NCBI RefSeq assembly: GCF_000377625.1
Contig: NZ_KB898335.1
Span: forward strand, 3,106-67,105
Direction of reading: 5' to 3'
DNA from: Prevotella veroralis DSM 19559 = JCM 6290
Lineage (GTDB): Bacteria; Bacteroidota; Bacteroidia; Bacteroidales; Bacteroidaceae
Length of the DNA stretch: 64,000 nt
Below, one piece after another: positions 9,434-18,151 of the stretch (the stretch's first letter is position 1; every line of letters begins with the position of its first letter). Below the pieces are notes generated by a model, which did not search any database, was not told where the DNA came from, and saw only the letters and a program-made list of their open reading frames with translations. Made by a program: the position numbers and the translations under genes.

Positions 9434-9622
9434 ATGAAAGAAATGAAATATGAAGACGCCGTTCAGCAACTCGAGAGCATAGTTGACAAGATGGAACGAG
9501 GCGAACTCGATGTTGATTCAATGGCTGCTCAACTGAAGCAAGCACAGGCTCTTGTGAAGCTGTGTAAGCAGAAGCTCAAGCACACCGACGATGAGATTCA
9601 GAAGCTGTTAGCCAATCAGTAG
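9434..9622 (+). CDS. xseB: Exodeoxyribonuclease VII small subunit
   Basis: Small (62 aa) helical subunit that binds XseA along its coiled coil. Family hallmarks are MKYEDAVQQLESIVDKMERGEL near the N-terminus and the LKQAQALVKLCKQKL helix. Co-transcribed with xseA 40 bp upstream. Confidence 0.94.
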   Translation: MKEMKYEDAVQQLESIVDKMERGELDVDSMAAQLKQAQALVKLCKQKLKHTDDEIQKLLANQ

Positions 9623-9640
9623 CAATAAAGCGAACGATGG

Positions 9641-9672
9641 GTTGCAGGGAAAGATAAATTTGTTTACTTTTG
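9641..9672 (+). promoter_or_regulatory. ilvE promoter
   Basis: GTTG (9641-9644), 20-nt spacer and TACTTTTG (9665-9672). Predicted start near 9678 leaves a leader of about 35 nt. Confidence 0.65.
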
Positions 9673-9712
9673 CATTAGGCTATGGCAGGATGCAATTAAA
9701 TACTTATATGAT

Positions 9713-10729
9713 ATGAAAGATATAGATTGGAAGAGTTTGACATTCGGTTATCTACGCACCGACTACAATGTTCGTTGTTATTACCGAGACGGTAAGTGGG
9801 GCGAAGTAGAGGTCTGTTCGGATGAGTACTTGAAGTTACACATGGCTGCAACGTGCCTCCACTATGGTCAAGAAGCATTCGAGGGACTAAAGGCTTACCG
9901 CTGTCCTGATGGCAAGGTACGCGTCTTCCGAGCAGAAGAAAACGCTGCCCGATTACAGAGCACAGCCCGTGGTATTGTCATGCCAGAGGTTCCGACCGAG
10001 CTATTCGTTGATATGGTGAAGAAGGTGGTACGCCTCAATCAAGAGTACATCCCACCTTATGAGAGTGGAGCAACGCTCTATCTGCGCCCGTTACTATTTG
10101 GTATTACAGCAGGCGTGGGCGTTCGTCCGGCAACAGAATATTGTTTCTTGATCTTTGCCACACCAGTAGGTCCTTACTTCAAAGGTGGTTTCTCTTCCAA
10201 TCCATACGTCATTGTGCGTGACGTGGATCGTGCTGCTCCACTGGGAACAGGCATGTTTAAGGTGGGAGGAAACTATGCCGCTTCATTGAGAGCCAATAAG
10301 ATGGCGCATGAAAAAGGGTATGCTTCGGAGTTCTATCTGGATGCTAAAGAGAAGAAATATGTTGATGAGTGCGGTGCAGCTAACTTCTTCGGAATCAAGA
10401 ATAACACCTATGTTACGCCGAAGTCAACGTCTATCTTGCCTTCAATCACTAATAAGAGTCTCATGCAGATAGCCGAAGACTTGGGCATGAAAGTCGAACG
10501 CCGACCTGTTGCGGAGGATGAGTTAGACAGCTTCGAAGAGGCTGGCGCGTGTGGTACTGCAGCTGTTATCTCACCTATTTCACACCTTGATGACTTGGAG
10601 ACAGGTAAGGTTTACAACTTTGGAGATCAACCGGGACCATGGTCAAAGAAGCTCTATGAGACCCTTCGTGGCATACAATATGGTACGATCGAAGACAAAC
10701 ATGGATGGACAACCGTCGTTATTGAGTAA
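9713..10729 (+). CDS. ilvE: Branched-chain amino acid aminotransferase
   Basis: PLP-dependent fold-type IV aminotransferase (338 aa) that makes or degrades leucine, isoleucine and valine by transamination with glutamate. The PLP lysine is Lys183 in GTGMFKVGGNYAASL. Other family motifs are HYGQEAFEGLKAYR, LYLRPLLFG, the ECGAANFFGI segment and the late GTAAVISPI cofactor-binding loop. The length and motif order fit the eukaryote-like BCAT group common in Bacteroidetes. It has its own promoter (9641-9672) and stands alone. Positions 10730-10899 hold only the ferritin promoter. Confidence 0.95.
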   Translation: MKDIDWKSLTFGYLRTDYNVRCYYRDGKWGEVEVCSDEYLKLHMAATCLHYGQEAFEGLKAYRCPDGKVRVFRAEENAARLQSTARGIVMPEVPTELFVDMVKKVVRLNQEYIPPYESGATLYLRPLLFGITAGVGVRPATEYCFLIFATPVGPYFKGGFSSNPYVIVRDVDRAAPLGTGMFKVGGNYAASLRANKMAHEKGYASEFYLDAKEKKYVDECGAANFFGIKNNTYVTPKSTSILPSITNKSLMQIAEDLGMKVERRPVAEDELDSFEEAGACGTAAVISPISHLDDLETGKVYNFGDQPGPWSKKLYETLRGIQYGTIEDKHGWTTVVIE

Positions 10730-10803
10730 GCAAGAGGGCGTTTTTAGAATATAATCAGTCTATTGATAGGATCCATCGTAAGCAACATTTAGTATATAAA
10801 ATA

Positions 10804-10835
10804 TTTGGTGTTGTGGTGATAAAGTGGTACTTTTG
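10804..10835 (+). promoter_or_regulatory. Ferritin promoter
   Basis: TTTG (10804-10807), 20-nt spacer, TACTTTTG (10828-10835): a near-perfect match to the Bacteroidetes consensus. The leader is about 60 nt. Confidence 0.75.
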
Positions 10836-10899
10836 CAGATGGAATTATTGTAAAGACTGACACAAACAAAGTTTATTTATAATAAAGAAAGGCATTACA

Positions 10900-11385
10900 A
10901 TGAGTATTACAAGTAAGATGCAAGATGCGTTCAACACGCAGATCATAGCAGAACTCTATTCATCTAATCTTTATCTCCAGATGGCTTGCTGGTTCCGTAA
11001 AGAGGGCTGGAAGGGCTTCTCCAGTTGGATGTACAAGCAGGCAGAAGAGGAGCGTTCACATGCCATGGACATGGCTCAGTTCGTTCTACATCGTGGTGGT
11101 GAGGTTGTGTTGACAGCGATAGATGCAGTCAAGACAAGCTGGTCTGATCCTAAAGAAGTATTCGTTGACACATTGGCACATGAGCAGAAAGTAACTGAAT
11201 CTATCAATCGCTTGGCTGATGTAGCAGATGAGGAAAAGGATCGCGCATCGCAGAACTTCATCGCAAAATACATCGATGAGCAGGTTGAAGAGGAGCGTAA
11301 TGTACAAGACATACTCGATTCCTTCTCTCACTTGTCAAGCCATGCTATTGCACACATCGATAGCAAGTTAGGCGATCGTAAGTAA
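10900..11385 (+). CDS. ftnA: Ferritin (non-haem iron store)
   Basis: Cytosolic 24-mer iron-storage protein (161 aa). Ferroxidase residues are visible at Glu18 (IIAELYSSN), Glu51 and His54 (EEERSHAMD), with further acidic residues in LAHEQKV and YIDEQVEEE, matching bacterial FtnA rather than bacterioferritin (no haem methionine evident). It has its own promoter at 10804-10835. Downstream is a long block of intergenic repeats and then the convergent cls gene, so these repeats may end its transcript. Confidence 0.95.
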   Translation: MSITSKMQDAFNTQIIAELYSSNLYLQMACWFRKEGWKGFSSWMYKQAEEERSHAMDMAQFVLHRGGEVVLTAIDAVKTSWSDPKEVFVDTLAHEQKVTESINRLADVADEEKDRASQNFIAKYIDEQVEEERNVQDILDSFSHLSSHAIAHIDSKLGDRK

Positions 11386-11394
11386 TTTTTAGAC

Positions 11395-12168
11395 TCTACC
11401 TAGCCTCCCCCAAGGGGAGAAAAGGAGCCTCACCCCTAACCACAACCAGCCTCACCCCCAGCCCCTCTCCGAATGTTAAAACCTCCCCCCACCCCTCCCA
11501 AGGAGGGGAGTGCCTAGCGGGAGTTAGTTAGGGAAAAGTCTCTTTAATTCAAAGAGGGCGTTTCTTCGATGTGAAGAGACGCCCTTTTCATTGCAAGGAA
11601 ACGCCCTCTTCAAAGCGAAGAAGGCGTTTCTTTGTTTTGAAAGGGGCGTTCCTTTAATTAAAGATAATGCCACACTGTAGGAACAGACGCCCTCGTCTGT
11701 CCGCATAGGGGAAGCTGCTTGTTATGTAAGGTGGAATGTTGGAGCGGACAGACGAGGGCGTCTGTCCCTACTTTGTGGTGATCTATAGCACAGAACAAAC
11801 AACTCGTTTACTTGTCAACTATCAACTCGTCAACTCGAACTAATCATAATTTTGAATTACACTTGGGCGTCAGCTTCTGTGGATTCCAATGTTCCTTTAG
11901 GAACTCTGTGTCGCCTTGCGGCTTCGTGTCATCCATGTATTCCGTGTTAAGGAAAGCCTCTCCCCCGCCCCCTCTCCGAATGGAGAGGGGAGTAAATAGT
12001 ATTGTTTTCCACAGAACAAGCAACTCGTCAACTTGTTAACCAGTCTACTTATCCACTCTACCTAATCATAATTTTGAATTGTGAACTTTGAATTTTGAAT
12101 TAAAGAAAAGCCTCCCCTAACTTGCTTCCGTTAGGCACTCCCCCCCTTGGGGGAGGCTGGGAGGGGTT
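11395..12168. repeat. Intergenic repeat mosaic A
   Basis: No gene is supported here. In order: CCTCCCC/CTCTCC modules (11400-11525); alternating AGGGCGTTTCTTC and GAAACGCCCTCTT arms (about 11540-11670); two copies of GGACAGACG-CCCT-CGTCTGTCC-type palindromes around a 38-nt centre (11680-11770); a CAACTCGT/AATTTTGAATT module (11795-11865); a CTCTGTGTCGCCTTGCGGC module (11866-11955); CCTCTCCGAATGGAGAGG (11960-12000); a second CAACTCGT/AATTTTGAATT module (12010-12105); and CCTCCCC (12112-12168). The same order recurs at 20288-20905 and, inverted, at 17370-18110. It lies between convergent genes. Confidence 0.85.
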
Positions 12169-13590
12169 TTACAACAGCGGACTAAGCAGGCGAACAACCG
12201 ACTCCCACAATCGTTGCAAGAAAGGTCTCTTGATCAAACGGCGCACATCTTCTAAGTCAAGGCTGCCGGATTGATCCTTTAAAAATACTTCTTTCACACG
12301 CAGAGCGATCTCTTTATCATAGAAGAAAGCGTTTGCCTCAAAGTCATTCTCAAAGCTCCTGAAGTCGACGTTGGTAGATCCTATGGTCGCCATGGCGTCA
12401 TCTGAGACCAGAAGTTTCGAATGATTAAAGCCCTCGCGATACAGAAGTATTTTCACACCAGCCTTTGCTGCCTCCATAACATACGACCTCGATGCCCACT
12501 CAACAACCTTTGTATCGGTCTCATAAGGTATCATCAGGCGCACATCAACACCCGACAACGCTGCCACACGCATGGCAAAGAGGATGGGATTTGTTGGTAG
12601 GAAGTAAGGCGTTTGCATGTAGACATAATGCTTCGCATTGGTTAGTATGCGCACATACCCTTGTTCGATCTCTGGCCAAAGACTTGTTGGACTACTCGTA
12701 ACCACCTGCACCAAGTTGTCATTCTGCCCTATGATGATCTCCGGATAATAGCTCCGTTCGGTGATAAGAATCTTCGATACGAAGTACCAGTCTACCAAGA
12801 AGGCACGTTGCAGACCGTAGACTGCGGAACCCGTGATCTTCACATGCGTATCACGCCACGGCTGTCGCACAGTCCCTTGGACGTATCGTCGGGCGATGTT
12901 CATACCTCCGATGAAGCCAACCTCTCCATCAATGACACAAATCTTACGATGGTTTCGATAATTCACTCTACTTGTGAAGGCAGGAAAACGCACTGGCATA
13001 AAGGCATAAACCTCCACTCCTTCGTTGCGCATACGTGTGAAGAAGCTGTTAGGGGTACGCCATGAACCTACGTCATCATAGATGAGTCGCACCTCAACTC
13101 CTTGTCTTGCTTTGTCGATAAGAGCATCGGCAACGATTCGACCGAGTGGGTCGTCAGAGATAATAAACGTATCGAGATGGATGTGATGTTCGGCTTTTCC
13201 AATCTCCATCAGTAGTGAGGGAAAGAAGTCATAACCGCTTGTGTAGATCTCAACCTCATTGTTCTTGAAGGGCAAGGCGAGGCTTTGATTCATAAAGAGG
13301 TTACTGATGTTGCGGTATTCTTCAGGTATATTGAAGTCCTTCTGTTCGACGAACTCCAGCATAGAACGCTTCGTTAACTGGTCGAGACTCTGCTGCCATA
13401 TCTTGCGTTCCTTGCGTGTATTCTGACCGAAGAAGATATACAGAACGATTCCTAAAAGGGGTACGAACATCAGCACCAACATCCATGCCATGGTCTTGGC
13501 AGGCTGCCGGTTGTCCATTAGAACTCGAACCATTGCCATGATAACAATGATGGAGTAAGCTACGAGGAAGAGCCAGTGTACGTATATCAT
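12169..13590 (-). CDS. cls: Cardiolipin synthase
   Basis: Membrane phospholipase-D-superfamily enzyme (473 aa) that condenses two phosphatidylglycerols into cardiolipin. Two N-terminal transmembrane helices (about residues 4-24 and 33-53) precede the PLDc domains. Both HKD motifs are intact: His214-Lys216-Asp221 (NHRKICVIDG) and His390-Lys392-Asp397 (NHSKLLVSDD), each with the following GGMN / GSTN element. It starts 60 bp after the TPR-like gene on the same strand and probably belongs to the dnaG operon. Its stop codon is at the edge of repeat mosaic A. Confidence 0.94.
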   Translation of the reverse strand: MIYVHWLFLVAYSIIVIMAMVRVLMDNRQPAKTMAWMLVLMFVPLLGIVLYIFFGQNTRKERKIWQQSLDQLTKRSMLEFVEQKDFNIPEEYRNISNLFMNQSLALPFKNNEVEIYTSGYDFFPSLLMEIGKAEHHIHLDTFIISDDPLGRIVADALIDKARQGVEVRLIYDDVGSWRTPNSFFTRMRNEGVEVYAFMPVRFPAFTSRVNYRNHRKICVIDGEVGFIGGMNIARRYVQGTVRQPWRDTHVKITGSAVYGLQRAFLVDWYFVSKILITERSYYPEIIIGQNDNLVQVVTSSPTSLWPEIEQGYVRILTNAKHYVYMQTPYFLPTNPILFAMRVAALSGVDVRLMIPYETDTKVVEWASRSYVMEAAKAGVKILLYREGFNHSKLLVSDDAMATIGSTNVDFRSFENDFEANAFFYDKEIALRVKEVFLKDQSGSLDLEDVRRLIKRPFLQRLWESVVRLLSPLL

Positions 13591-13650
13591 CGTTGTATTA
13601 TCTTTTTGTATTCAGCATCGTTTCGCCTCTTAACGTTATTTTTCACCTTA

Positions 13651-15348
13651 TTATATAGGTGCCTCCTGCGATGTGTCAGATGCCTTTTTTTCATTCTGGT
13701 TAGCAGTTCGCAAGTATTGAATATATGCCAGTTCCTGTTTCGCGTATTCCATATCTTCTTGATTCTTCAGCATCTCTCGCAGTAGTTTTTCAGCCTCATT
13801 GAGTCGTTGCAGACCAATGAGAACATACGACTTACGGCGTAATAAGAAGCGACGAAAGCCCTGCAAGGGCTCTTCCACTTGGTCATCTTCGATATCACGG
13901 AGGCTGTTATACACGTCATTCAGCATATCCTCAATAGTCACAAGAGCACGAAAATCATTCATATTCACTAAGCAGTTGATATACGTTTCGGCGTATCTTA
14001 TGCTATTCCGACCCACTGTGAACGATAGAAAGAAGAATGCCCTGTCATATTGCAGCATCTCCATGTGACAGGAACCGAGCATAAAACAGATTTCAAGGAA
14101 CGTCTCTTTGGCACTGTTATTCAGCGTTGTAAAGTCGTAAAAGAGCCGATAGAACGCATTAAACAAGTGTGGTATCGCCTCCACGTAACGCTTTTGAAGA
14201 TAGAGCCGACGCCCTCGATAGAGATAAGAAGCCACTGGTTGCAACAGAACAGTAGCCAGTAAGCGTTCTTCATCAGTAAGTTCTCCCTCCTGACTATTGG
14301 CGAGTTTGCTTTGAGCCTCTTTCCATGTGTAGATGAACTCATCGTTGAGTTGCTTGTCTGTACGCAAGTCGTAAGCTACAAGAGCACTCTCCATGCGAAC
14401 GTTGGTTTCGACAGATGACAATGAACGAGAGGGCGTTGCAGGCAATGGGAGCAGCGTTCCTGTAATCCTGTAATATAATATGTCCTTCGCTTTCCCTACT
14501 TGTTGCAAGCTGATAGTCATGCGTTGTCGGGTGTCAGGAGCCGATGGAAGGAAGAAAATCAGGTCTAACATCGCATGTTGTCGCACGAACTTTCCACCTT
14601 CAATCAGTGGTGTGGAGAGGTCGAACACTTCGATCGCCTGCCTATCAGCCAAGTGATGAATTTCATTCGTGACAATGGTTAATTCAGACGGAACAAAGTT
14701 TGCCATGCCAAAGGCGACATCCATCCACTGTATTAGAGAAGCAGGTTTATTATCATTCTGTCGCCATCCCGGTGCAATCTTCTGATGCGTTAGCTCTTGT
14801 TCACGAATCATGTAACAGCTTCTCTCCACATCGCTTTTTGCAGCTTCCAAGTCGTCTGTTTCGTTCTCTTTAGCCTCCTTTTCCACCGTATTAAAGCGTT
14901 GGCAGAAAGCGTTCTGACTCCCAAATAGATTCGACATAGCCGTCGACAGAATATCTTTCGCACGATCGCTGTCTAAGAGAAGGTCAAAGAATAGGTGAAT
15001 ATCAACGTTGTTCTTCGCTTCATTCAGCGTGTAACAGAAGCGCGGACCATCAGAGTTTATGTTCATCTCATTACACAGTTGGCGAACAAGATGCACGTTA
15101 GCTAAATCTGTATCAGCGATATAGAGATAGGTTAACTCTATCATCTTCGTACCCGGAAAGAGGTGGATTCCGAAGTGCCCACGCTGGAAGTCGTACTGAA
15201 CGAACCGCACTCCAGACTTTTCTTGAGTCCATTCCACCTCACAATTAAGCTCCTTGAGCGCCTTAGTCACCATCTGTTTGTTAGTATCGGAGGTAATATC
15301 GCCCAGTGAGAGGGGCTGTGTAAAGAGTCGTTTTATCTTCTCAATCAT
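13651..15348 (-). CDS. TPR-like protein of unknown function
   Basis: A 565-aa soluble protein I cannot assign. There is no signal peptide or membrane segment. The N-terminal 160 residues look like a compact alpha/beta domain (FVQYDFQRGHFGIHLFPG). The last 170 residues are helical with aromatic-spaced repeats (YLYRGRRLYLQKRYVEAIPHL; LQRLNEAEKLLREML) that resemble tetratricopeptide repeats, and the C-terminus is a charged tail. Its ATG overlaps the dnaG stop codon (ATGA), which implies translational coupling with primase. A scaffold or adaptor role would be a guess. Confidence 0.75.
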   Translation of the reverse strand: MIEKIKRLFTQPLSLGDITSDTNKQMVTKALKELNCEVEWTQEKSGVRFVQYDFQRGHFGIHLFPGTKMIELTYLYIADTDLANVHLVRQLCNEMNINSDGPRFCYTLNEAKNNVDIHLFFDLLLDSDRAKDILSTAMSNLFGSQNAFCQRFNTVEKEAKENETDDLEAAKSDVERSCYMIREQELTHQKIAPGWRQNDNKPASLIQWMDVAFGMANFVPSELTIVTNEIHHLADRQAIEVFDLSTPLIEGGKFVRQHAMLDLIFFLPSAPDTRQRMTISLQQVGKAKDILYYRITGTLLPLPATPSRSLSSVETNVRMESALVAYDLRTDKQLNDEFIYTWKEAQSKLANSQEGELTDEERLLATVLLQPVASYLYRGRRLYLQKRYVEAIPHLFNAFYRLFYDFTTLNNSAKETFLEICFMLGSCHMEMLQYDRAFFFLSFTVGRNSIRYAETYINCLVNMNDFRALVTIEDMLNDVYNSLRDIEDDQVEEPLQGFRRFLLRRKSYVLIGLQRLNEAEKLLREMLKNQEDMEYAKQELAYIQYLRTANQNEKKASDTSQEAPI

Positions 15349-17282
15349 ATCAAAATATCGCTTCCTAAGCGTTTAGCGAGGATATTCCTCTTGTTTTGCA
15401 TAGCGTTAATTTCCTTCAACATACCCATCATCTCGTCCGTATCTTTGGTTTGCTTCATCCTTGCAACAAGTTCTTTGAGATGCGAGTCATAGTAGTCTAA
15501 CAGGTAATCGGTCATAATGTGCAACACACGCTCACGCAGACTGTGCTCCGTTTCCTTAACTTGTAGACTCTCAGAGAGCTGGAATCGGTCAACACTTAGG
15601 CGTACCGCTTCATTGGCAATATCGATGTCCACATGTTGAGTGAAGTATTCTTCGGCTTTGAACTGTGGGTCGGCACAATGTTCAACAGCCTCTTGCAGCA
15701 TCTTAACATACAGTGGATTGGTAAGCGAAAGACCGTTCTCCATCAATGTATAAGCTATATATTGAGCCACTGTAATATTGAGTAATTGCCCCGTAGACTC
15801 ATCTTTGATGTCACGCAAAATGATCTTATCTCCATCTTTCACAATGGTTTGCATGATCATTCGTTCCACCTTCGACACCTGCAAAACAGTGCTCGCAGCA
15901 GGTTGCGCAACGGCTTGTTGCTCACGAATAGCAGCCTCCTTTTGGATTTGCTGTTCGCGTGTCTGCTGCTCACGATACTGATGTATATTGCGGTTCATCT
16001 GCTCCATCAACGTGCGTTCGGACACTCCCGTGCGATTGGAACACTCACGAATATAAGTGTCACGGAGTATAGGGTCTTTGATCACCGATATACTCTGAAC
16101 GATGGAGCTGATGGCTTCCGAACGTTTAATAGGGTCTGTTACGCCTTTAAGCAGGAGGTTAATTTTAAAGACAATGAAGTCTGTTTGGTTCTCTTCAACA
16201 TATTGTCTGAATGCCTCCGCACTATGAGTTCGGGCGAACTCATCGGGGTCTTTCCCGTCAGGAAGCAGCAGAACCTTCACGTTCATACGCTCGGCAAGCA
16301 GCATATCAGTACCTCGCAAGGCTGCATGTTGACCTGCGGCGTCACCGTCATAGAGCAGAACTATGTTCGAAGTAAAGCGGTGTAACATACGAATCTGGTA
16401 CACCGACAATGCTGTACCACTGTTAGCTACAACGTTCTCAATGCCTGATTGGTGCATAGAAAGCACATCCGTGTATCCTTCCACCATGTAGACAAGGTCG
16501 TGTTTGGCTATTGCTTTCTTCGATTGGAATATCCCGTAAAGCTCACGCTCCTTGTGGTATATAATGCTATCGGGCGAGTTTACATACTTCTGAGCCACTC
16601 CCTTGGTGCGTTCATCCAATAGTCTACCACCGAAAGCGGTTACTTTTCCACTCACGCCAACCCATGGGAACATCACACGACCATTGAATCTATCAATCAA
16701 TTCGCCATTCTCTCGTTCAAAACAAAGTCCCGTCTTCACCAGAAACTCACGTTTGTACCCAGCTTGCAAGGCTGCTTCAGAGAAGGCATTGCGGCGTGAT
16801 AGGCAGAAACCTAACTTGAACTTGCGGATGATATCATCCCTGAAACCACGGCTACGAAAGTACTGCAAGCCTATAGCAGTACCATCCACGTCATTGTGGA
16901 GGATGTTTTCAAAATACTTCGCTGCCCACTCGTTTACCAGAAACATCGATTCGCGCTCGTTCTCCTGTTGCTTTTCTTCAGCAGAGAGTTCGCGTTCGTG
17001 TACTTCAATATGGTATTTATTCGCAAGCCACTTCAATGCTTCTACATAGGTCATCTGCTCATGCTCCATGATAAACTTCACTGCATTGCCCGCCGCCCCA
17101 CATGCGAAACACTTGTAAACTCCCTTTACGGGGCTTACAGAAAACGATGGTGTGCGGTCGTCATGGAATGGACATAACCCCTTAAAGCTCGTTCCTGCCT
17201 TGCGAAGAGATACGAAATCGCTGATGACTTCAACGATATTCGTAGCATCCATTATTCGATCTACTGTTGGTCTGTCAATCAT
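15345..17282 (-). CDS. dnaG: DNA primase
   Basis: Makes RNA primers at the replication fork. With the start at 17282 (MIDRPTVDRIMD), the CHC2 zinc ribbon is Cys37-His40-Cys58-Cys61 (CPFH ... CFAC). The TOPRIM domain has Glu268 in VEGYTDVLS and the LLYDGDAAGQ acidic motif. The C-terminal region (DnaB-interacting) is present, giving 645 aa. A longer frame opens seven codons upstream, but those codons contain the -7 promoter box (17290-17297), so they are unlikely to be transcribed. The predicted transcript start is within a few nt of the ATG, suggesting leaderless translation. The TPR-like gene overlaps its stop codon, and cls follows. Confidence 0.96.
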   Translation of the reverse strand: MIDRPTVDRIMDATNIVEVISDFVSLRKAGTSFKGLCPFHDDRTPSFSVSPVKGVYKCFACGAAGNAVKFIMEHEQMTYVEALKWLANKYHIEVHERELSAEEKQQENERESMFLVNEWAAKYFENILHNDVDGTAIGLQYFRSRGFRDDIIRKFKLGFCLSRRNAFSEAALQAGYKREFLVKTGLCFERENGELIDRFNGRVMFPWVGVSGKVTAFGGRLLDERTKGVAQKYVNSPDSIIYHKERELYGIFQSKKAIAKHDLVYMVEGYTDVLSMHQSGIENVVANSGTALSVYQIRMLHRFTSNIVLLYDGDAAGQHAALRGTDMLLAERMNVKVLLLPDGKDPDEFARTHSAEAFRQYVEENQTDFIVFKINLLLKGVTDPIKRSEAISSIVQSISVIKDPILRDTYIRECSNRTGVSERTLMEQMNRNIHQYREQQTREQQIQKEAAIREQQAVAQPAASTVLQVSKVERMIMQTIVKDGDKIILRDIKDESTGQLLNITVAQYIAYTLMENGLSLTNPLYVKMLQEAVEHCADPQFKAEEYFTQHVDIDIANEAVRLSVDRFQLSESLQVKETEHSLRERVLHIMTDYLLDYYDSHLKELVARMKQTKDTDEMMGMLKEINAMQNKRNILAKRLGSDILI

Positions 17283-17289
17283 TATTTTA

Positions 17290-17320
17290 CAAAGATAATA
17301 CAAACCTTTGACATAACAAA
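17290..17320 (-). promoter_or_regulatory. dnaG promoter
   Basis: Minus-strand TATCTTTG (17297-17290) with TTTG at 17320-17317, spacer 19 nt. The -7 box ends 7 nt before the ATG at 17282. Confidence 0.7.
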
Positions 17321-17369
17321 GAGCCTCAATAAAAAAGGTTGTAATCGGTTCCGAGAAAAGGAGAAGAGC

Positions 17370-18110
17370 CCTTGCTTAATTCAAAATGCACAATTCATAA
17401 TTCAAAATTATGATTAGGTAGAGTTGATGAGTTAGCTGGTTGACAAGTTGACGAGTGATTAGTTCCGTTGTTGAAAAGCGTCAATAAGTTCTTTGCTATA
17501 GCATTTTTAACACGGATGACACGGATGGCACGAAGCCGCAAGGCGACACAGAGTTCCTTACGGAACATGGGAATCCACAGAAGCTGACGCCCTCGTGTAA
17601 TTCAAAATTCAAAGTTCATAATTCAAAATTATGATTAGGTAGAGTTGACGAGTGGATGGGTTAACGAGTTGACGAGTTGTTTGTTCTGTGGGAAACAATA
17701 CTATCTACTCCCCTCTCCATTTGGAGAGGGGTCGGGGGTGAGGCTTCTTAAGTAGGGACAGACGCCCTCGTCTGTCCGCCTTTCAAGCCCTTTGTAACAC
17801 CCCGTTAGGCAACATCCCCTCCTTGGGAGAGGCTTGGGGAGGCTTCCTATTTCCTGTGTTCTGGCGGACAGACGAGGGCGTCTGTCCCTACAGGTTGGCA
17901 TTATCTTTAATTAAAGGAACGCCCCTTTCAAAACAAAGAAGGCGTTCCGTTGATACGAAGAGGGCGTTTCCTTGCAATGAAAAGGGCGTTTCTTCGATGT
18001 GAAGAAACGCCCTCTTTGTATTAAGGATGTCTTATCCTTACTGGTTTCCGTTAGACTCTCTCCCCTCCTTTCGGAGGAGTTGAGGAAGGCTTTCGGAGGT
18101 CTGGTGGACT
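17370..18110. repeat. Intergenic repeat mosaic B (inverted order)
   Basis: No gene is supported. Read on the + strand, the module order is the reverse of mosaics A and C: AATTTTGAATT/CAACTCGT type (17380-17460), the GCCGCAAGGCGACACAGAG module (17510-17590), a second AATTTTGAATT/CAACTCGT module (17598-17695), CTCTCCATTTGGAGAG (17703-17732), two GGACAGACG/CGTCTGTCC palindromes (17754-17893), alternating GGCGTTTC/GAAACGCC arms (17905-18025) and a CCTCC module (18040-18100). It lies upstream of dnaG and downstream of the gene at 18152. Confidence 0.85.
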
Positions 18111-18151
18111 CTCATTAAATAGGAAAGTAGGTGGGAATCAACGATATATTC

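Noticed and set aside
11524..12039. Short open frames within the mosaics (for example translations with RTDEGVCPY or KRNAFFVLKGAF in many gaps)
   Set aside because: They arise from the same palindromic non-coding modules on both strands, lack promoters, and recur only because the repeats recur.
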